Positions 1 through 30,540 are shown, numbered from the stretch's first letter. The stretch: 64,000 nt of DNA from Antedon mediterranea (GCF_964355755.1 NC_092674.1:29500001-29564000), one strand, 5' to 3'. Notes: generated from the sequence alone by a model not told the origin. A program made the numbers and translations.

Positions 1-370
1 AGGATAATCAAACCATGTAATAAGTCTAGTCGTCACGTCCATATGCAGCTACTGTATACGTATTTTAGCCATAGTATATCTAATCCCATGCGTAGAGAGG
101 ATTTGGAAGATTGAAACATGATTACGCATGCGTACAAGCTGACGCTTTCGATTCGCGTCCGTGAATAAATTAGCTTAGTTGAAAATTGAGAGTGTTTGTT
201 CCAGGTTACAGTAGTTTTAAATATATATATTTTTACACCAGCCGTTATCACAGTTAGGTGCTGGGTACGTGCGTAGGATGGCTGCATTCCACCTTTTGGC
301 TCCCCTAAGTGTGCCTCCTTAGTAGGCCTAATGGCTTATCAGTGACCTTTCACGTGTGTGTTTTGTTTAG

Positions 371-3300
371 AATCTTCTTCACCTGCAGAAGCAGCATCCA
401 CCACCACAAATGACTGTGGTTCAATCTTAACATGGCCAGCTGTCCACCAGAAGATGGCATGGAACGTCATCATCCTGCTTGGTGGAGGCTTCGCAATGGC
501 TGAAGCTTGTAAGGTTGTTACAAAACATATCTGTTTTTATTAACTAGAGCTTGGTTCCCACTAGAACGTAACGCAAGTAAGTGATTTGACCATGTACCCA
601 TAACAAGGAATGAATTATTCGAACAGTGGCTTGTCATTGGTCATCACGCTTGCGTTACGTCGTTGTGTTGCGTCCTAGAGTGGGAACAAAGCATTAGACG
701 CAACGCAACGACGTAGGCACAACGCAAATGAGTTGACCAATCACAGAGTTTGGATGATGATCCATCTCGTCATGATTGGTCAAATTACTGCTTGCGGCGT
801 CGTGCTAATGATCTTGCGTTTCGCCAAGTCGCTTTTCTAAACGACAAGTGTCACAAAGCGTGACAATGCGACAATCATTGCAAGTGGGCGACATAAATAA
901 CTTCTTGAATTCTGTTTGCAATTTTAAGTTTGATCTTGTTATAATCAGTATTATTCTTTTATATCATTAAAAAGAAAATGGTTCGATATCACATTTTTGT
1001 GTAAACATCCTGTATAGGCCCATCGCACCCCCAAGATCCCCACGATAAGGGCGTATAGGCCCATTATCTTCAAGATCACCCAAGATAGATACAACAAGTA
1101 CCCAAATCCAGCTAGCTCTGTATTAAAGGCCAGGTGCGGGCAAAAAATTTCTATTGATCATACATTCCAATAATTATCGATCTATAGTTTCCCCTATGTT
1201 TCATAATTTTTTGGGATTTTATTTGTGTTACAGGAGCTTGTTGAAAATTAGCACTTTCATATCAGTGGGGGGATAGTTCAAATTACACAGTAAAATCTAT
1301 ATTCTTTTGTACACAAATTTTAAAAATAGAGAGGCATTTTAAAAAGCTATGAAAAATAAACGGTGTGGTAAAAAATGTTATCAGATGACTAAATATAGGT
1401 AATATAACTTGAATTTTACATTTCTGGTATTTTTATTCAACTTCAGAATTTTATTTTCATGCTATAGCAAAAATTATCCACCGTATATCCACCATCTTTT
1501 TTCACCTTCTAGGGAGTCACCAGACATGTTATTACATTATGTTAACTACCTAACTACTGAAATAAAGTCTTCCTGTTTTTTTTGGCAGAATTTTGCCAAA
1601 TTTTGTATTTGACCATATTAGGGGAAATTCATGGTTTTTCGTCTTGATTTCTGTTACAAATATTTGATTTATGTACAATTAACCAGATATTATATTTCAA
1701 ATTCATGCCTGTACCTGAGCTTTAAAGTTTAATGATAATTTCGTGGTGGTTTTTTTGCGCAGGAATCTGGACTATCGAAGTGGATCGGAATCCAACTGTC
1801 TAGCCTGGATCAAGTGCCGCCTGCCATTCTCCTCTTCGCCATCACCATTCTCATTGCGTTTCTCACTGAGTTCACAAGCAATACGTCAACTGCTAATATA
1901 TTTCTTCCATTGATGGCTGAATTAGTAAGTGTGATTTTAATGTGTTAATAAGGTTTATCGCAAATAGCGTACGCAACGCATGATGGGAAGGGTTTGGGAG
2001 CAAACGTCACGACGCGTACGTATACGTACATGATTTGTTGTTTGTCCGATTGACGTTTGTTCCTAAACCCTTCCTATCATACATTGTGCAATGACGTTCC
2101 TCGCGAAATCAAGCTTGCGATAAACCACGGGAAGACGTCCGAATTAGATCGGTTTCCACTAAAGCTTGGTTCTCACTAGAGACACAACACAAGGACGTAA
2201 CGCAACGTAAGCGAGTTCACTAATGACAAGCGACAGTTTGAATATTTCATCGCTTAAAGCTTGGTTCCCACTAGAACGTAACGCAAGGACGTAAACGCAA
2301 CGCAAGCGTTTTAACCAATGACAAGCGAAGTTATAGACAGTTAGCAATCACAAGCGAATAAGTAATCGCTTGTGATTGGTCAATTCGGTTGCGTTGCGTT
2401 ACGTCTTCGTGTTGCGTCTATAGTGAGAACCAAGCTCACGGGACGCAACGCCACGACGTAAGTGCAACGCATATAATTTGACCAATCAAAAGGATGTACT
2501 CGTTGCTGTGTTTGTTGGTTAAATATTATTATCAACATCAATCATTATACGTCATTATTTTAAAATTATCATTAAATTCCAGTTAACACGATGTTTTCAC
2601 TCGATGGCAATTCGTGGAAACCCTTTTTGATCATGGGCCAAAAATAAAAAGTACCTAATAATAATGATTATTTTTAACGGTGTGTTACGGTATAGTTTAA
2701 CGGTGTGTTACGGTATAGTTTAACGGTGTGTGTTACGGTATAGTTTAACGGTGTGTGTTACGGTATAGTTTTGGGCCAAAAAACACAATAAGAACGTTAA
2801 AGTGGCGTCTGATTTCTTAAATTCTTTTTAAGAAGAATACTCGCCGTATTTTTCGAAAGCTAATTATTTGACGGCGGTGCATGCACCTGATGGACTTCGA
2901 AATGAATTAGCTCGAATTGAACACGTGTATCAGATGCAAAACAACCTTGCTTTTTTCAAAGTCTTGATTAGTCTTTCATTTAATTTTAGGCCATTGAAAT
3001 TGGTGTCAACCCGTTGTACTTCATTATGACCTCAGCTATCGCCTGCTCGTTTGCGTTTATGTTACCAGTGGCGACGCCTCCAAACGCGATTGCGTTCTCT
3101 TACGGATCGCTGACGGTTATGGATATGGTAAGCTTAATGACATAATACATGACATATATCTAAAAATAGAATTCAATGTTTGTAAGACTTTATTTAATCA
3201 TTTTAATTAAATTATTCTTAAAATACAATATAATAATATAAGAAAAAGATGGCTCTGTATTTATCAACGCCACAGCAACAACAACATTTCACGCGCACGT

Positions 3301-3618
3301 TGAAATGTTGATGATAATGGTACAACTTTTGTACGCGCGCGTCACTGAGATGACGATGTTACCGCGTACCTGTTGTATTCTATTGTGATTCATTATAGCA
3401 TAGTAGTGCACTTACTGCAAATAATTCATTATGCGTTTTTTTCATTGTAGGTAAAAGCCGGTGCTATAATGAACATCATCTGTATAGTAGTAACGAACAT
3501 CAATATCAATACGCTTGGGCGTGCTGTATTTGATGTGCATTTATATCCAGACTGGATCCCGACACCATCTGATGCAATCCCCACAACCGACATAATAGGT
3601 CTAACGACGTTCAATTAA
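371..3618 (+). CDS. SLC13A2/3/5: SLC13-family Na+/dicarboxylate cotransporter, 3' part (four terminal exons)
   Basis: This is the C-terminal part of a plasma-membrane Na+-coupled carboxylate transporter of the DASS/SLC13 family; earlier exons lie left of the window. Exons read as 371-513, 1763-1924, 2990-3127 and 3451-3618 (stop TAA 3616-3618). All have AG/GT borders and compatible phases, giving about 202 residues. The first exon ends in a glycine-rich LLGGGFAMAEACK segment. The second carries ESGLSKWIG and FTSNTSTANIFLP, the family's second SNT motif, which binds Na+ and substrate. The third carries MLPVATPPNAIAFSYG, the highly conserved signature before the last helix. The fourth begins VKAGAIMNII and ends after FDVHLYPDWIP. 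Hydrophobic membrane segments are obvious in every exon. It resembles the animal NaDC1/NaDC3/NaCT group, but I cannot choose among paralogues. Intron 1 and intron 2 contain hairpin MITEs. Confidence 0.93.
546..692. mobile_element. hairpin MITE, family B (GCTTGGTTCCCACTAGA termini)
   Basis: The left end reads AGCTTGGTTCCCACTAGAAC and the right end is its imperfect reverse complement, CTAGAGTGGGAACAAAGC. The subterminal parts (ACGTAACGCAAG against CTTGCGTTACGT) also pair, so the whole element folds on itself. It starts 33 bp after the splice donor of the first SLC13 exon in the window. A related half-element with ACGCAACG words follows at about 692-812. Confidence 0.75.
2161..2436. mobile_element. 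composite or nested hairpin MITE, family B
   Basis: It opens with AAAGCTTGGTTCTCACTAGA and closes with the inverse, TAGTGAGAACCAAGCT. A second left terminus, AAAGCTTGGTTCCCACTAGA, lies inside at about 2257. The copy is therefore nested or partly duplicated. It sits in the SLC13 intron between 1924 and 2990. Degenerate ACGCAACG sequence continues to about 2510. Confidence 0.7.
2676..2770 (+). repeat. short tandem repeat, four units of about 23-25 bp
   Basis: The unit TTAACGGTGTGTTACGGTAT is repeated four times in the SLC13 intron; the last two units gain an extra TG. Confidence 0.85.
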
Positions 3619-4710
3619 TAATTAGTTCACGTACTTGACAACGGTGGGGTGGCCTAGAAAATGCAACACCCTAGATTCCAAACCGAAATGCGTAAAAAGA
3701 TCAATATTCTGGCACATATGGCGTTTCTTACGTATAATACATGAGTTTGTATTTTCAGAAAAAAATCCGAACTCCGAATTGTGGACTAGTGGAAAAGACA
3801 ATAAATACAGACCTGGGGCAAGTCTGCAACACCCCACTCGTTTATGTTATATTCGTACGTTATATTTAATCAATATTTGGCTAATAGCCTACTATAGGCC
3901 TATTTACCGTCATTGTATACACTTTATACATTATTTAGTATAATATCAATAATATTAGGCCTATTTAAGTTTGTAAAACAATAATAATTAATGTTTCGAT
4001 AAAAAGTATATTATACTAATATTTAATATATGTTAATTTAATCAAAGCACTTTTTTTTTAATGGGACAAATAGAACAATAAAATTTGCCATTTCGTTGAC
4101 CTTCTAGAACTGGAATTGTTGTCTAGGTCATGCATTTCCCAGGAAAGACTCCTCAAACACCATGAACATATTTTTCTAGCTTTGTTTCGTCGGTAGACGA
4201 TTTAGCAGAATTATAATCTCATGGGGGTGATTGTTTTGGGGTACCAAGAAAGGAGAGCAAAGGTGTACCCCACAGAGACAGCCATTTCGTAATGATAGCC
4301 ATAATGCCTGGTAATTAACAGTAAAGTTCTCTCCCCAGTCGACACGTCCAACCCACAAAAGTATTTTTACGTTTCATCTAAGAATTGAAGGACGGACTTT
4401 TATTCTCTTGGTGATCCCGGCTGACTGAAAAGGAGACACTCCTGTTGTGCAAACCCTGTTTTAATTTAAAATCAAATTAAAACACACCCTTTAAATCATG
4501 ATTTCTTTCAAATGTTATGTTAATAAATCACCGAATTGATTATTAGCTTTTTGAATACGGCAATAGTAGGTCTATACGGCCGCGCCCTATATCACAGATT
4601 TATATCTCATCATGAAAGTTTGTGCGTGTCAATTTATAGAGGGCGGTATAATAAAAAAAAAGTTTTCGCAAGTGTACACGATCGGTCAAAGTTCAGATCT
4701 GATAACAACA
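3619..4710. other. SLC13 3' flank and ALG5 upstream region
   Basis: No coding exon is recognised here. The stretch holds the SLC13 3' UTR and, just before 4711, the ALG5 5' leader. The short open frames at 3622-3943 and 4176-4358 lack domains and splice logic. Confidence 0.5.
3800..3805 (+). terminator. candidate poly(A) signal of the SLC13 gene
   Basis: AATAAA lies about 180 bp after the SLC13 stop codon. A second AATAAA lies at 4077-4082. Either could end the transcript before ALG5 starts at 4711. Confidence 0.45.
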
Positions 4711-7700
4711 ATGGCAGTAGACGTGGTACAGTTGGTTTATGTTGCAATTGTTTTGATTATTGCAACTATTTTGCTTGTAAGTTAAATTTTAAATATATTT
4801 TTATATATACATATGCATTTAAGATTAAGTATGAACGTTACTACTTATAATTTAGTTTGTAGTGTCACACAGACCGGTAGTCAGGTACACTATCTTCTTC
4901 TGATTCAGACTGGCTGGTGGCTGGCTAGCTAGCAAGTTACTGTGTGTGGGGCCCTCTCTCTCCTGCTGAATATATGATGAAAGGTGTATTGATTTAGGCA
5001 TCATCAGAGGGCCCCAGCAAAAAACAGTCTATCATGTTATAATACTAATAATAGTGCTTCTTACAAGCATAATATTAATAATATAGGCGGTACAGTTGGC
5101 CACTATCACTATTAAAACCTAGCACAATTTTTAGTACTTCTACTAGCCAGACTAAAGGCCTATTTATTAATTATATATATTATTATAAATATCAAGTACA
5201 AGGAAATAGGCTAGTGTGTTCCCACTATTTTGTTTATATTTTCAGAGTTTAATATTCATTTATATCTCAAGCCCAATGCCTGATTTACGTCGATTTGAAA
5301 GCGAAAAGTATTTTTTAAATCCCAACAATGGAAATGAAAAAGTGTCTTTCCCAAGCATAGATGACCCTCCAAACATTGAACTGTCTGTAGTTGTTCCTTC
5401 TTATAATGAAGAGGAAAGATGTAAGTATTTCACAAACAACAGTTTAAAATATAAATATGACAAAATAAGCATTGCAATGACTGTATATTGAATATTCAAT
5501 TTATTTGTACTAATCATATTTTGGTTTTTTCAGTACCTATAATGTTAGATGAGGCTTTAGAATATCTTGAATCAAGACAAGTAAGTACACAGACACTCCT
5601 CACACCACCTTCCTTTCTTTCACATTGTTCAACAAATTTACTATTATACAGTACATGCTGTGTTCTTTGATCTTTAATTTGCCATAATTGTACAGTGTTC
5701 TTTGATGCTTTTATACCTTTCTTATATGATATGTTTTAACTCTTTAATATAATTGTTTTTGCAGAAAGAAAATTCCTCTTTTACTTATGAAATTGTAGTA
5801 GTTGATGATGGTAGTAAGGATAAAACTTCAGAGGTTTGTCAGTTTCTTATATGTTTGTGTTCTTGTGCACACTGTAATGAACAGTCATTAACCCTTCTCA
5901 AACAATTTAAAACACATGTGACTTTAGACCCAGCATTAATCTCTATTTATAACTTGAATACTCACTGAGTTTTGGTTGAAATTAAATGTTTCCTTCTTTT
6001 GTCTTTTTATAAGTGAAATAATTATTTATTTCAGTTTTTAGTCGCGTACAACGCGAATCTACAGCTCACTATGTCGGTCGGTTAACTTGACCAACGCGAC
6101 TATTACGCAACTGCAACTGCATAATAATACTGAATAACTTTATTCAAACTGCAAAATGGCCTATTTAAAGTCTGAATTTATTAATCTTCATTTTTTATGT
6201 TTTATGTTACCTACTGCACAATGTCAATACTTTTTCATTTTGTTTAGGTCGCTTTAGAATATTGCAAAAAATGGAGCATTAGCAAAGTACGAGTACTAAC
6301 ACTTGCTCAGAATCGGGGCAAAGGCGGTGCGGTCAGGTTAGGTGTTTTTAGCTCCAGAGGGCGCAAGATACTTTTTGCCGATGCAGATGGGGCTACTAAG
6401 TTTGAAGACTATACGAGCATGGATAAAGCCTTGCAAGGATTACTAAAAAATGATGTAAGAAGAATTTCTTAGTAATTTGGTATAGATAATTCAACAATGT
6501 ATTCACTGAACAAACTCAAGACAGTCAAATCTAGACATTTCTATTCAGTCATATTCTAATTTATAAAAAGTGTGCATTATAAATATAATCCAACGTTAGA
6601 AACTGTCGCATCTTAGGTCAAAGGTTAAAAATGATCGCATTAAGCAGATAATTATTTGATTTGAAATAGATAATTTTGTCACGAGTTGAATAGGTTAAAC
6701 CTGGCTTCCACAGAACTTTTATCGGCTACTTGAAAAATAAACAATAACATAGTAATAATGTATATAATAATATTTAATATTATCAATTTTTAATATATTC
6801 AGAGGTCTAATATTTATAATATTTATTAAATCATTTTGTTGTGAAATTTGACGTTTATTTATTGCAGAATGAGATGGGTATAGTTTGTGGGTCAAGAGCC
6901 CATTTACAATCAGAAGCTGTAGCAGAGGTATTGACAACATTGCTTGCAAAGTTATTTATTCAAATTTACGATATACATTTGGCTCAGTAGAAGTGAGGCA
7001 ATCTAACAACAGGACACTGAGCTCACCTTGCCAAGATAAAAACTTGTAACTTATGTCTGGCTGCGACAAATGCCAACAGTACTGTACTATGTGTGTCTGT
7101 TAAAGGACGTGAAACTGATCGTGTCGCAGCCACATTTAAACCCTTTGATCTCTGGAGCTCAGCATCCTGTTGTTAGATGATTACCTTGTTAAAAGACAAT
7201 GGTACCACCCTCTTTACATGTTTTCTTTTTTTCAATATTTAGAGGTCTTTTTTCCGTACGATCCTTATGTATGGCTTTCATTTTCTTGTTTGGTTCCTGT
7301 GTGTTAGAGGCATCAAGGACACACAGTGTGGGTTTAAGCTTCTATCAAGGAAAGCAGCTAGCCAAGTCTTTACTTGTCTACACGTCAATAGATGGTCAGT
7401 TTTACTTTTATTTTCTGGTCTAGTTGTCCCATGACCTAGAGGATTGTAGGGACGTAGCAGATGAGATACAGTCCACCAAGTCCTTCCATAGGGGTATTGG
7501 TAGTTGTACCCATCATGATGTGATATACAGGCATAGACCATATCTCCCAGTGGTGTCGATGGTTCTCCTGAACCGACGCCCTTGTAGTTGGTTTTTTTTA
7601 GTACTTATTGGGTGTCCAACCACTCTCCACACCATGCTCCTAAAGAATTTGGTGGGTAATGTTAATAATATAATTGTTTTTGTTTGGTAGGGCATTTGAT

Positions 7701-8737
7701 GTGGAACTTCTTTACATTGCGCAATGTCTCAACATTCCAATAGCCGAAGTGGCTGTCAACTGGCAAGAAATAGATGGTTGGTTTAACATAAAAATATATT
7801 GCTTAACGGCATCGCCTATTTGTCATTGCGTTGCCCCTGCCATAAATAGTTTATCCGTCGTGCACAGTGCTCTACTCCATAGAAAGCCAAAGTTACAGGA
7901 ATAACGGATTGTTTATTCTTGTGTGATATACAGTATATTTTTAGTATAACGCATTACTGCACCAAATTGGTATATTGAATCTGCCCTGATAAAGAAAGAA
8001 ATACATTTATGATAAATTATAATACTGTAATAGGTTTATGTGTTAATGATGATAAAGATCGAATTTCAAAGATGTTAAATCCCAGTGTTAATGCATCATC
8101 TGCCTCCCCTGTGGATACATTACATACAGTAATATGCAAATATATGTATCCATTTATGAAATTACCTAATTAACATAATCATAAATTATACCATGTGCCA
8201 CATTAATAAAGTTATAATTGCTTTGTTATACTTTTAAACAAAGGTCATTGAATGTGATACCAACCACATTATCTATGTTATGTCTTGGTGCCATGCAGAC
8301 TTTTTACTACATTTCTTGGAAAGATGGGCTGTTTTCAAATGTAATTTAAAACGTTGCCAGGATGCAAACTTTTATTATCTACAGAATAGACTATGATAGG
8401 TTAGCCCAAAGATAGCTTAACCCAAACCCTGAATTATATAGTGTATATATTACCCTATAATTTCTCCCTGCTAACTTGAGCTGAGGTATTTTGTCATTTA
8501 CAGTATGGTGAAATTTATAAAATCCAATTAATTGACTAAGATTGGTTCATTAAGCAGTATTGATCGAATGATATTTGTTAATCTCAATTGATATATTTTC
8601 ATATTTATATTTATCCCATAGGATCCAAAATGGTTCCAGTTTTCAGTTGGATTCAGATGGGAAAAGATATTCTACTTATACGACTTCGTTATCTGATTGG
8701 CGCGTGGACGATAACAGACAAAAACAAGCGTGAATAA
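4711..8737 (+). CDS. ALG5: dolichyl-phosphate beta-glucosyltransferase ALG5
   Basis: ALG5 transfers glucose from UDP-glucose to dolichyl phosphate at the cytosolic face of the ER. The product, Dol-P-Glc, donates glucose for the lipid-linked oligosaccharide used in N-glycosylation. Nine exons join in phase: 4711-4776, 5246-5420, 5534-5580, 5765-5833, 6248-6454, 6868-6927, 7243-7394, 7691-7776 and 8622-8737 (stop 8735-8737). They give 325 residues, matching the usual length of about 324. An N-terminal membrane anchor spans residues 7-31. The GT-A (GT2) fold follows, with LSVVVPSYNEEERL, VVVDDGSKDKT, NRGKGGAVR, the DADGATKF metal and nucleotide-sugar motif, CGSRAHL, IKDTQCGFKL and WAFDVELLYIAQ. 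The start is the first ATG in frame with the anchor. The C-terminus has no KDEL-type signal; the anchor should hold the enzyme in the ER. No lesion is visible. Confidence 0.97.
6997..7185. mobile_element. hairpin element in ALG5 intron 6
   Basis: The left arm ATCTAACAACAGGACACTGA is matched inverted by the right arm near 7150-7178. An inner pair, TGGCTGCGACA and TGTCGCAGCCA, lies between them, making a two-tier palindrome of about 185 bp. No protein is encoded. I call it a nonautonomous inverted-repeat element. It is unlike families A and B elsewhere in the window. Confidence 0.6.
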
Positions 8738-8983
8738 CGTACCAGTGTTTTTTAGTTTGGCGTCTCATTTACACGTTTACCAATTCCAAAATTGAAAATG
8801 TAATAATTTTAGCATCCCAATTTGACAATTATCATAGTAGATTCACTTAATATATGAATGATATTATGGTACTGTTATGTTTGTATCAAAATTCATTATC
8901 TTCCCCGAGAGAACTATGATGTAATGTGATTACGTTGGCCTAGTTTTTAGCATACCAAAGACATCAGCAATTCTTACTGTTAA

Positions 8984-8989
8984 TAAATA
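8984..8989 (+). terminator. candidate poly(A) signal of ALG5
   Basis: AATAAA lies about 250 bp past the ALG5 stop, in the doubled form AATAAATAAA, directly before a SINE. Confidence 0.5.
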
Positions 8990-9002
8990 AATTCAGATCT
9001 TG

Positions 9003-9195
9003 CAGTGAAGCTGTAGCTTGGTGGTTAACATGCTTGCCTTCCAATCCCAATGTCTGGTGTTCAATTCTGACTTAGTGCCATGGTTGTAACTCACGACTTT
9101 TCACTCCTTATGCCACAAATGAGATTTAGTTTAATGTTTTAAAAGCTTTGTATACTGTAGTTTATCCATCCTGTAACTTGTAAGTCTGTCTCTGT
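9003..9195 (+). mobile_element. tRNA-derived SINE (copy 1)
   Basis: A Pol III A-box-like TAGCTTGGTGG at about 9014 and a B-box-like GGTGTTCAATTC at about 9056 sit at tRNA spacing. The copy aligns with the sequence at 25040-25210 through both boxes and beyond, including CAAATGAGA and a shared 3' half ending near TGTAACTTGTAAG. Two dispersed copies with a tRNA head and a common body define a SINE family. Confidence 0.75.
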
Positions 9196-9882
9196 TGGAT
9201 GCGCATTCTCCATTCATTCTACATCATTACATGGAGCATTTGATCCCAATCTCCTCCTAATATTCCAAGTGTTGGATCCCACCATACATTATCAAAGCAA
9301 TACATTAATAAAAGCCACCAAGTAAAGCTTTTCTAATGTCTTTTAATATGTTCTTATTATTTGTAATTGGAGAGGGTTTAAATCAAAAAGGAAAAATAAT
9401 GTTGGAAATACAGTATATAAAGATGTGTGGCTAAGTCTAAAGTACAGTAGTTTTTGTATTACCTATTATGTAGTAGCCTGCAATAGACTCACTGCAACTA
9501 TGTATGTATGCATTATACTTAATGAATCCTTAAAGCAGTAATTACATGTGTTTACTCTATAACCTTTTAATTTTTTTTATAAGAGTAATCTTACACACTG
9601 TTTATTGTAGTGAATAAACTTTTTTTTAATATAAATAAAATCATATCTTATTACAGAAAAAAATGTTTCACTGCAGTTACTGCAGTAGAATAATTCTGAT
9701 ATGATTGCTATAATATGGTAGAGCTGGAACTAGCAGTGGCCCATGATTGTTAGTATATTTTGTTTGTTCTTCTGAGAAGGAGACACTTAATGCATATAAA
9801 TGTATTGAAAACTTTTACCTTACCTATATTTGAAAAAAAAAATGATGTGGAATCATGATTTAAGAAGTATTATCACTTAACT

Positions 9883-10051
9883 AAAGCTCTGTCTACATTA
9901 TCAAACTAGTTTGACAAAAAAAAAAGTGTGATGTGCCCAAATATGGTAGTGATATGCCCAAATATAATAGTGATATGACATCATCATGTCCATATATGGG
10001 CACATCATATTTTGTTGTCACTTAAAGTTTGATACCGTAGAAAGAGCTTTA
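9883..10051. mobile_element. hairpin MITE, family A (CArG-bearing)
   Basis: The termini are AAAGCTCTGTCTACATTATC and, inverted, GTAGAAAGAGCTTT. The subterminal parts are TCAAACTAGTTTGACAAAAA and TTGTTGTCACTTAAAGTTTG. The arms contain CCAAATATGG (9937-9946) and CCATATATGG (9990-9999), both fitting CC(A/T)6GG. No coding capacity. Confidence 0.85.
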
Positions 10052-10511
10052 TATGATGAAATATATTTATATATAACAATGGATAGTATACAGTATTTTT
10101 GTATCTAAGTACACTATTCTCAACTCAACCAGTGTCCATAAAATTTGTTTAAACAAAAAAGATAAATGGACATCTCTTATATAATAGAAATATATTAATA
10201 AAATCAATTAGTGAATTACAGTATTATAAATTGGCTGAAAGTTAAATTGTGTTATTTGTAAAACTGCTGAAACTTAAAACCTAATGTATAAAAACAAAAA
10301 ATATTATTCCATAATAGGAGGCATGTAGTTGAGTCTATGAAAACGAACATAGAGGGGATATGCAGGGGGAAAAAAAAGGAAAATTATCGACTAACTAATT
10401 GGATTGGAATATGTTTTAATCCTTGTACGACAATATCTGTATAGATTAATGCTTTGGTCGTATTTTAGATAAATTAAAAGATACTAATTGCAATCTGGAG
10501 TACTGTATTAA

Positions 10512-10739
10512 ATGAGCAAGATTACAATAGCAAAAGAACGGTATCTTGTTTTGGAAAGAAAACGATCACAAAAAAAGTATGGGTGGTATACACCGTACAT
10601 CGAATCGCTGGCAGAAAAAAAAAAAGTTTTTAGATATAAAATGACTCCAGATAATATAAAGTTTGCATACGGATTGACCCCTTATTATGAACAGGTACCG
10701 TCCGATAATGAAAGTTTTAAAAAGGGCGCGTATAAATGA
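10512..10739 (+). CDS. possible small single-exon ORF, 75 aa, unrecognised
   Basis: An ATG-initiated frame encodes a basic 75-residue peptide. It is rich in Lys and Tyr (KKYGWYTPYIESLAEKKK, ending FKKGAYK) and has no signal peptide or membrane segment. AATAAA follows about 16 bp after the stop. It lies between ALG5 and Smad1/5 on the same strand. Its composition is less AT-biased at third positions than random frames nearby, which is why I list it. I recognise no family. Small basic proteins of cilia or sperm can look like this, but that is only a guess. It may be chance. Confidence 0.25.
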   Translation: MSKITIAKERYLVLERKRSQKKYGWYTPYIESLAEKKKVFRYKMTPDNIKFAYGLTPYYEQVPSDNESFKKGAYK

Positions 10740-12143
10740 AACTAACTTCTTTCCAATAAAATTGATGTGCAATAATTAAAAAGTTAAAAACTTTAAAAAG
10801 TTAACGCAACGCACGCATGAAATTATGTCACTCAGAACGAATAGTTCAGGGTGTCTGTACCTCTCCTTTATTTTCGAATTCAAATATGGTCCCTACTACG
10901 GTTCTTATTTAATGGAAAAGGTCTTTCCTTATTCAGGAAGGCGTGGAAATAATCTTTTCAAACAATAGACAACACAGGCTCAACACCCTCTGGCTTCTTG
11001 CTCACTCTGTGTGCCTCCGTCGTCCAGACGCCGCTTCTCGATGACGTCAGCTCCGTAGGTCAATCCCATATAACACACTTATATAAAATAGTTCTACTGT
11101 AGACTCGATTAAAAATATTACACTAATTGTAATTTTCTAAAATTAGTCAATACTATTATGTGAAATTATAAATTTTAAGTTTTTATATAGTATGCATTTT
11201 GAACTTGAATTAAATACTATTTTATCATTTTTTGTTGCGGATTGATATGATATGTGAACTGCCAAAGTATCTTTTTCGCTCGACTCGCTCACAAAAACTG
11301 CTCCAGTCCGTTGATTTCGTCGCCAACCAGTCTCAGCTATTTTAGCCTAGAATTAGTGAATGAACGGAAGAAAAAAACTCTTGTCATTTGGACGAGGAAA
11401 ACATCTTTTCATTGGTAATTGATTGCTTTATATCGAGTTATTGTTGAATAATTCCATTAGCATTTTTTTTATAAATCAGGTATGTTATGTTGATGTGAAT
11501 TTATAATATTGTTGTGTCTAAAACTCTTCCACATGCGTTTTTTTGGTTTGTGTGACGGTGGTGTGAGGCTGTTGATCCTCCTCACAACAGCGAGAAAAAT
11601 AATATCGAGAGGGTATAGCCTAGGCTAGGCCTATTTTGCAAAGTGTTTACAGAATGAAATTATTTGATGATAACATTGACAACAATTTTGCCTATTTATA
11701 GCTTAGTATAGTAGGCCTCTATAGGCCTAGGCCTAGCTAGTATCGGCCTAGGTTTAGGTAGGATCTTTTTTTTACAATTATAATTTATTGATTGAAACAT
11801 TTCATTTATTTCGTTGTCTGGCCTCTCTAAAGTTAGGGCCAGGCGCTACTACTGCACCTTAAAAAGTGGCTAGTCTACCTAGGTAGGCTCTAACCTATAG
11901 CCTAATAAATAATAATAGACCTACACTGTCTGTGTGTACACGGTATAAATAGGCCTAGCCTATGCCTAGTCTTATTTAAATAATAATTGAATAGGGGACA
12001 TGCACATTTCTAAACCAATTTTTCTAGGCATACCTCATTGCCATAAAATTAATTTGAAATATAATTTGTTTTTCTATTAGTAATAAAATCAGTCATAAAA
12101 ATCCTGACATAAAAGTTTTATAATATATTTCATTTCAGGTTGA

Positions 12144-29997
<17,854 letters not shown>

Positions 29998-30417
29998 CGT
30001 TCTTGTTTTTCCACGTGTCTAGTACTCACAAAATGCTTGCAACCAAAATTTATTTATTTTTGGTGGTTAATTATGCGAAAATCTAAATGTCGCATCCTTG
30101 TGTTATTTTTTTTAGAAAGAGATAATTGAATGTTTTCTGTTATTTGTGTTGCCTGCCTATGATTGTTAATGTGTGAAAAGTTGATCAAGATATATTGTAA
30201 ATATATTTGTTTAAATAATCAATTGTTTTTATTACTTTTGACATAGATTTAGATTTTTCCCAGTTACAGTACTTACAGTAGTCTTCACCTGCTGTGTACA
30301 AACAAATCCACAAACATTTGCTATCAAATAATTAAGGCTGTTAAATTCTGTCTATCATGCACAAACTTCCAGACTTTCAGCTCAAAGGCGTCTATTCTTT
30401 GACCAGCCAAGTGATGT

Positions 30418-30540
30418 CAATTTTTGGGCCAGCTCAAAAGTGTCCACTTTTGGGCCAGTCCAAGAGTGTCCATTTTTGGGCCAGTCCAAGAGTGTTCATT
30501 TTTAGACCAGCACAAGAGTGTCTGTTTTGGGACAGTCGTG
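30418..30540 (+). repeat. minisatellite of about 28 bp, four to five degenerate units
   Basis: The word TTTTGGGCCAGTCCAAGAGT recurs with drift (GGGCCAGCTCAAAAG, TAGACCAGCACAAGAG). It may lie in the Smad1/5 3' UTR. Confidence 0.85.

Larger units (their letters stand above)
9196..12138. other. ALG5-Smad intergenic region and Smad 5' region
   Basis: Besides a family A MITE (9883-10051) and a possible small open frame (10512-10739), I see no gene. A short GC-richer patch at 10970-11060 contains TGACGTCA at 11042-11049 and may mark a promoter. GT-bearing donor candidates (about 11412 and 11480) could end a noncoding first Smad exon, but I cannot choose between them. 11600-11960 is rich in AGGCCTA words. 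Confidence 0.4.

Noticed and set aside
7424-7690. Open frames in ALG5 intron 7 on both strands
   Set aside because: They lie between two exons that join perfectly, with no domain in either frame.
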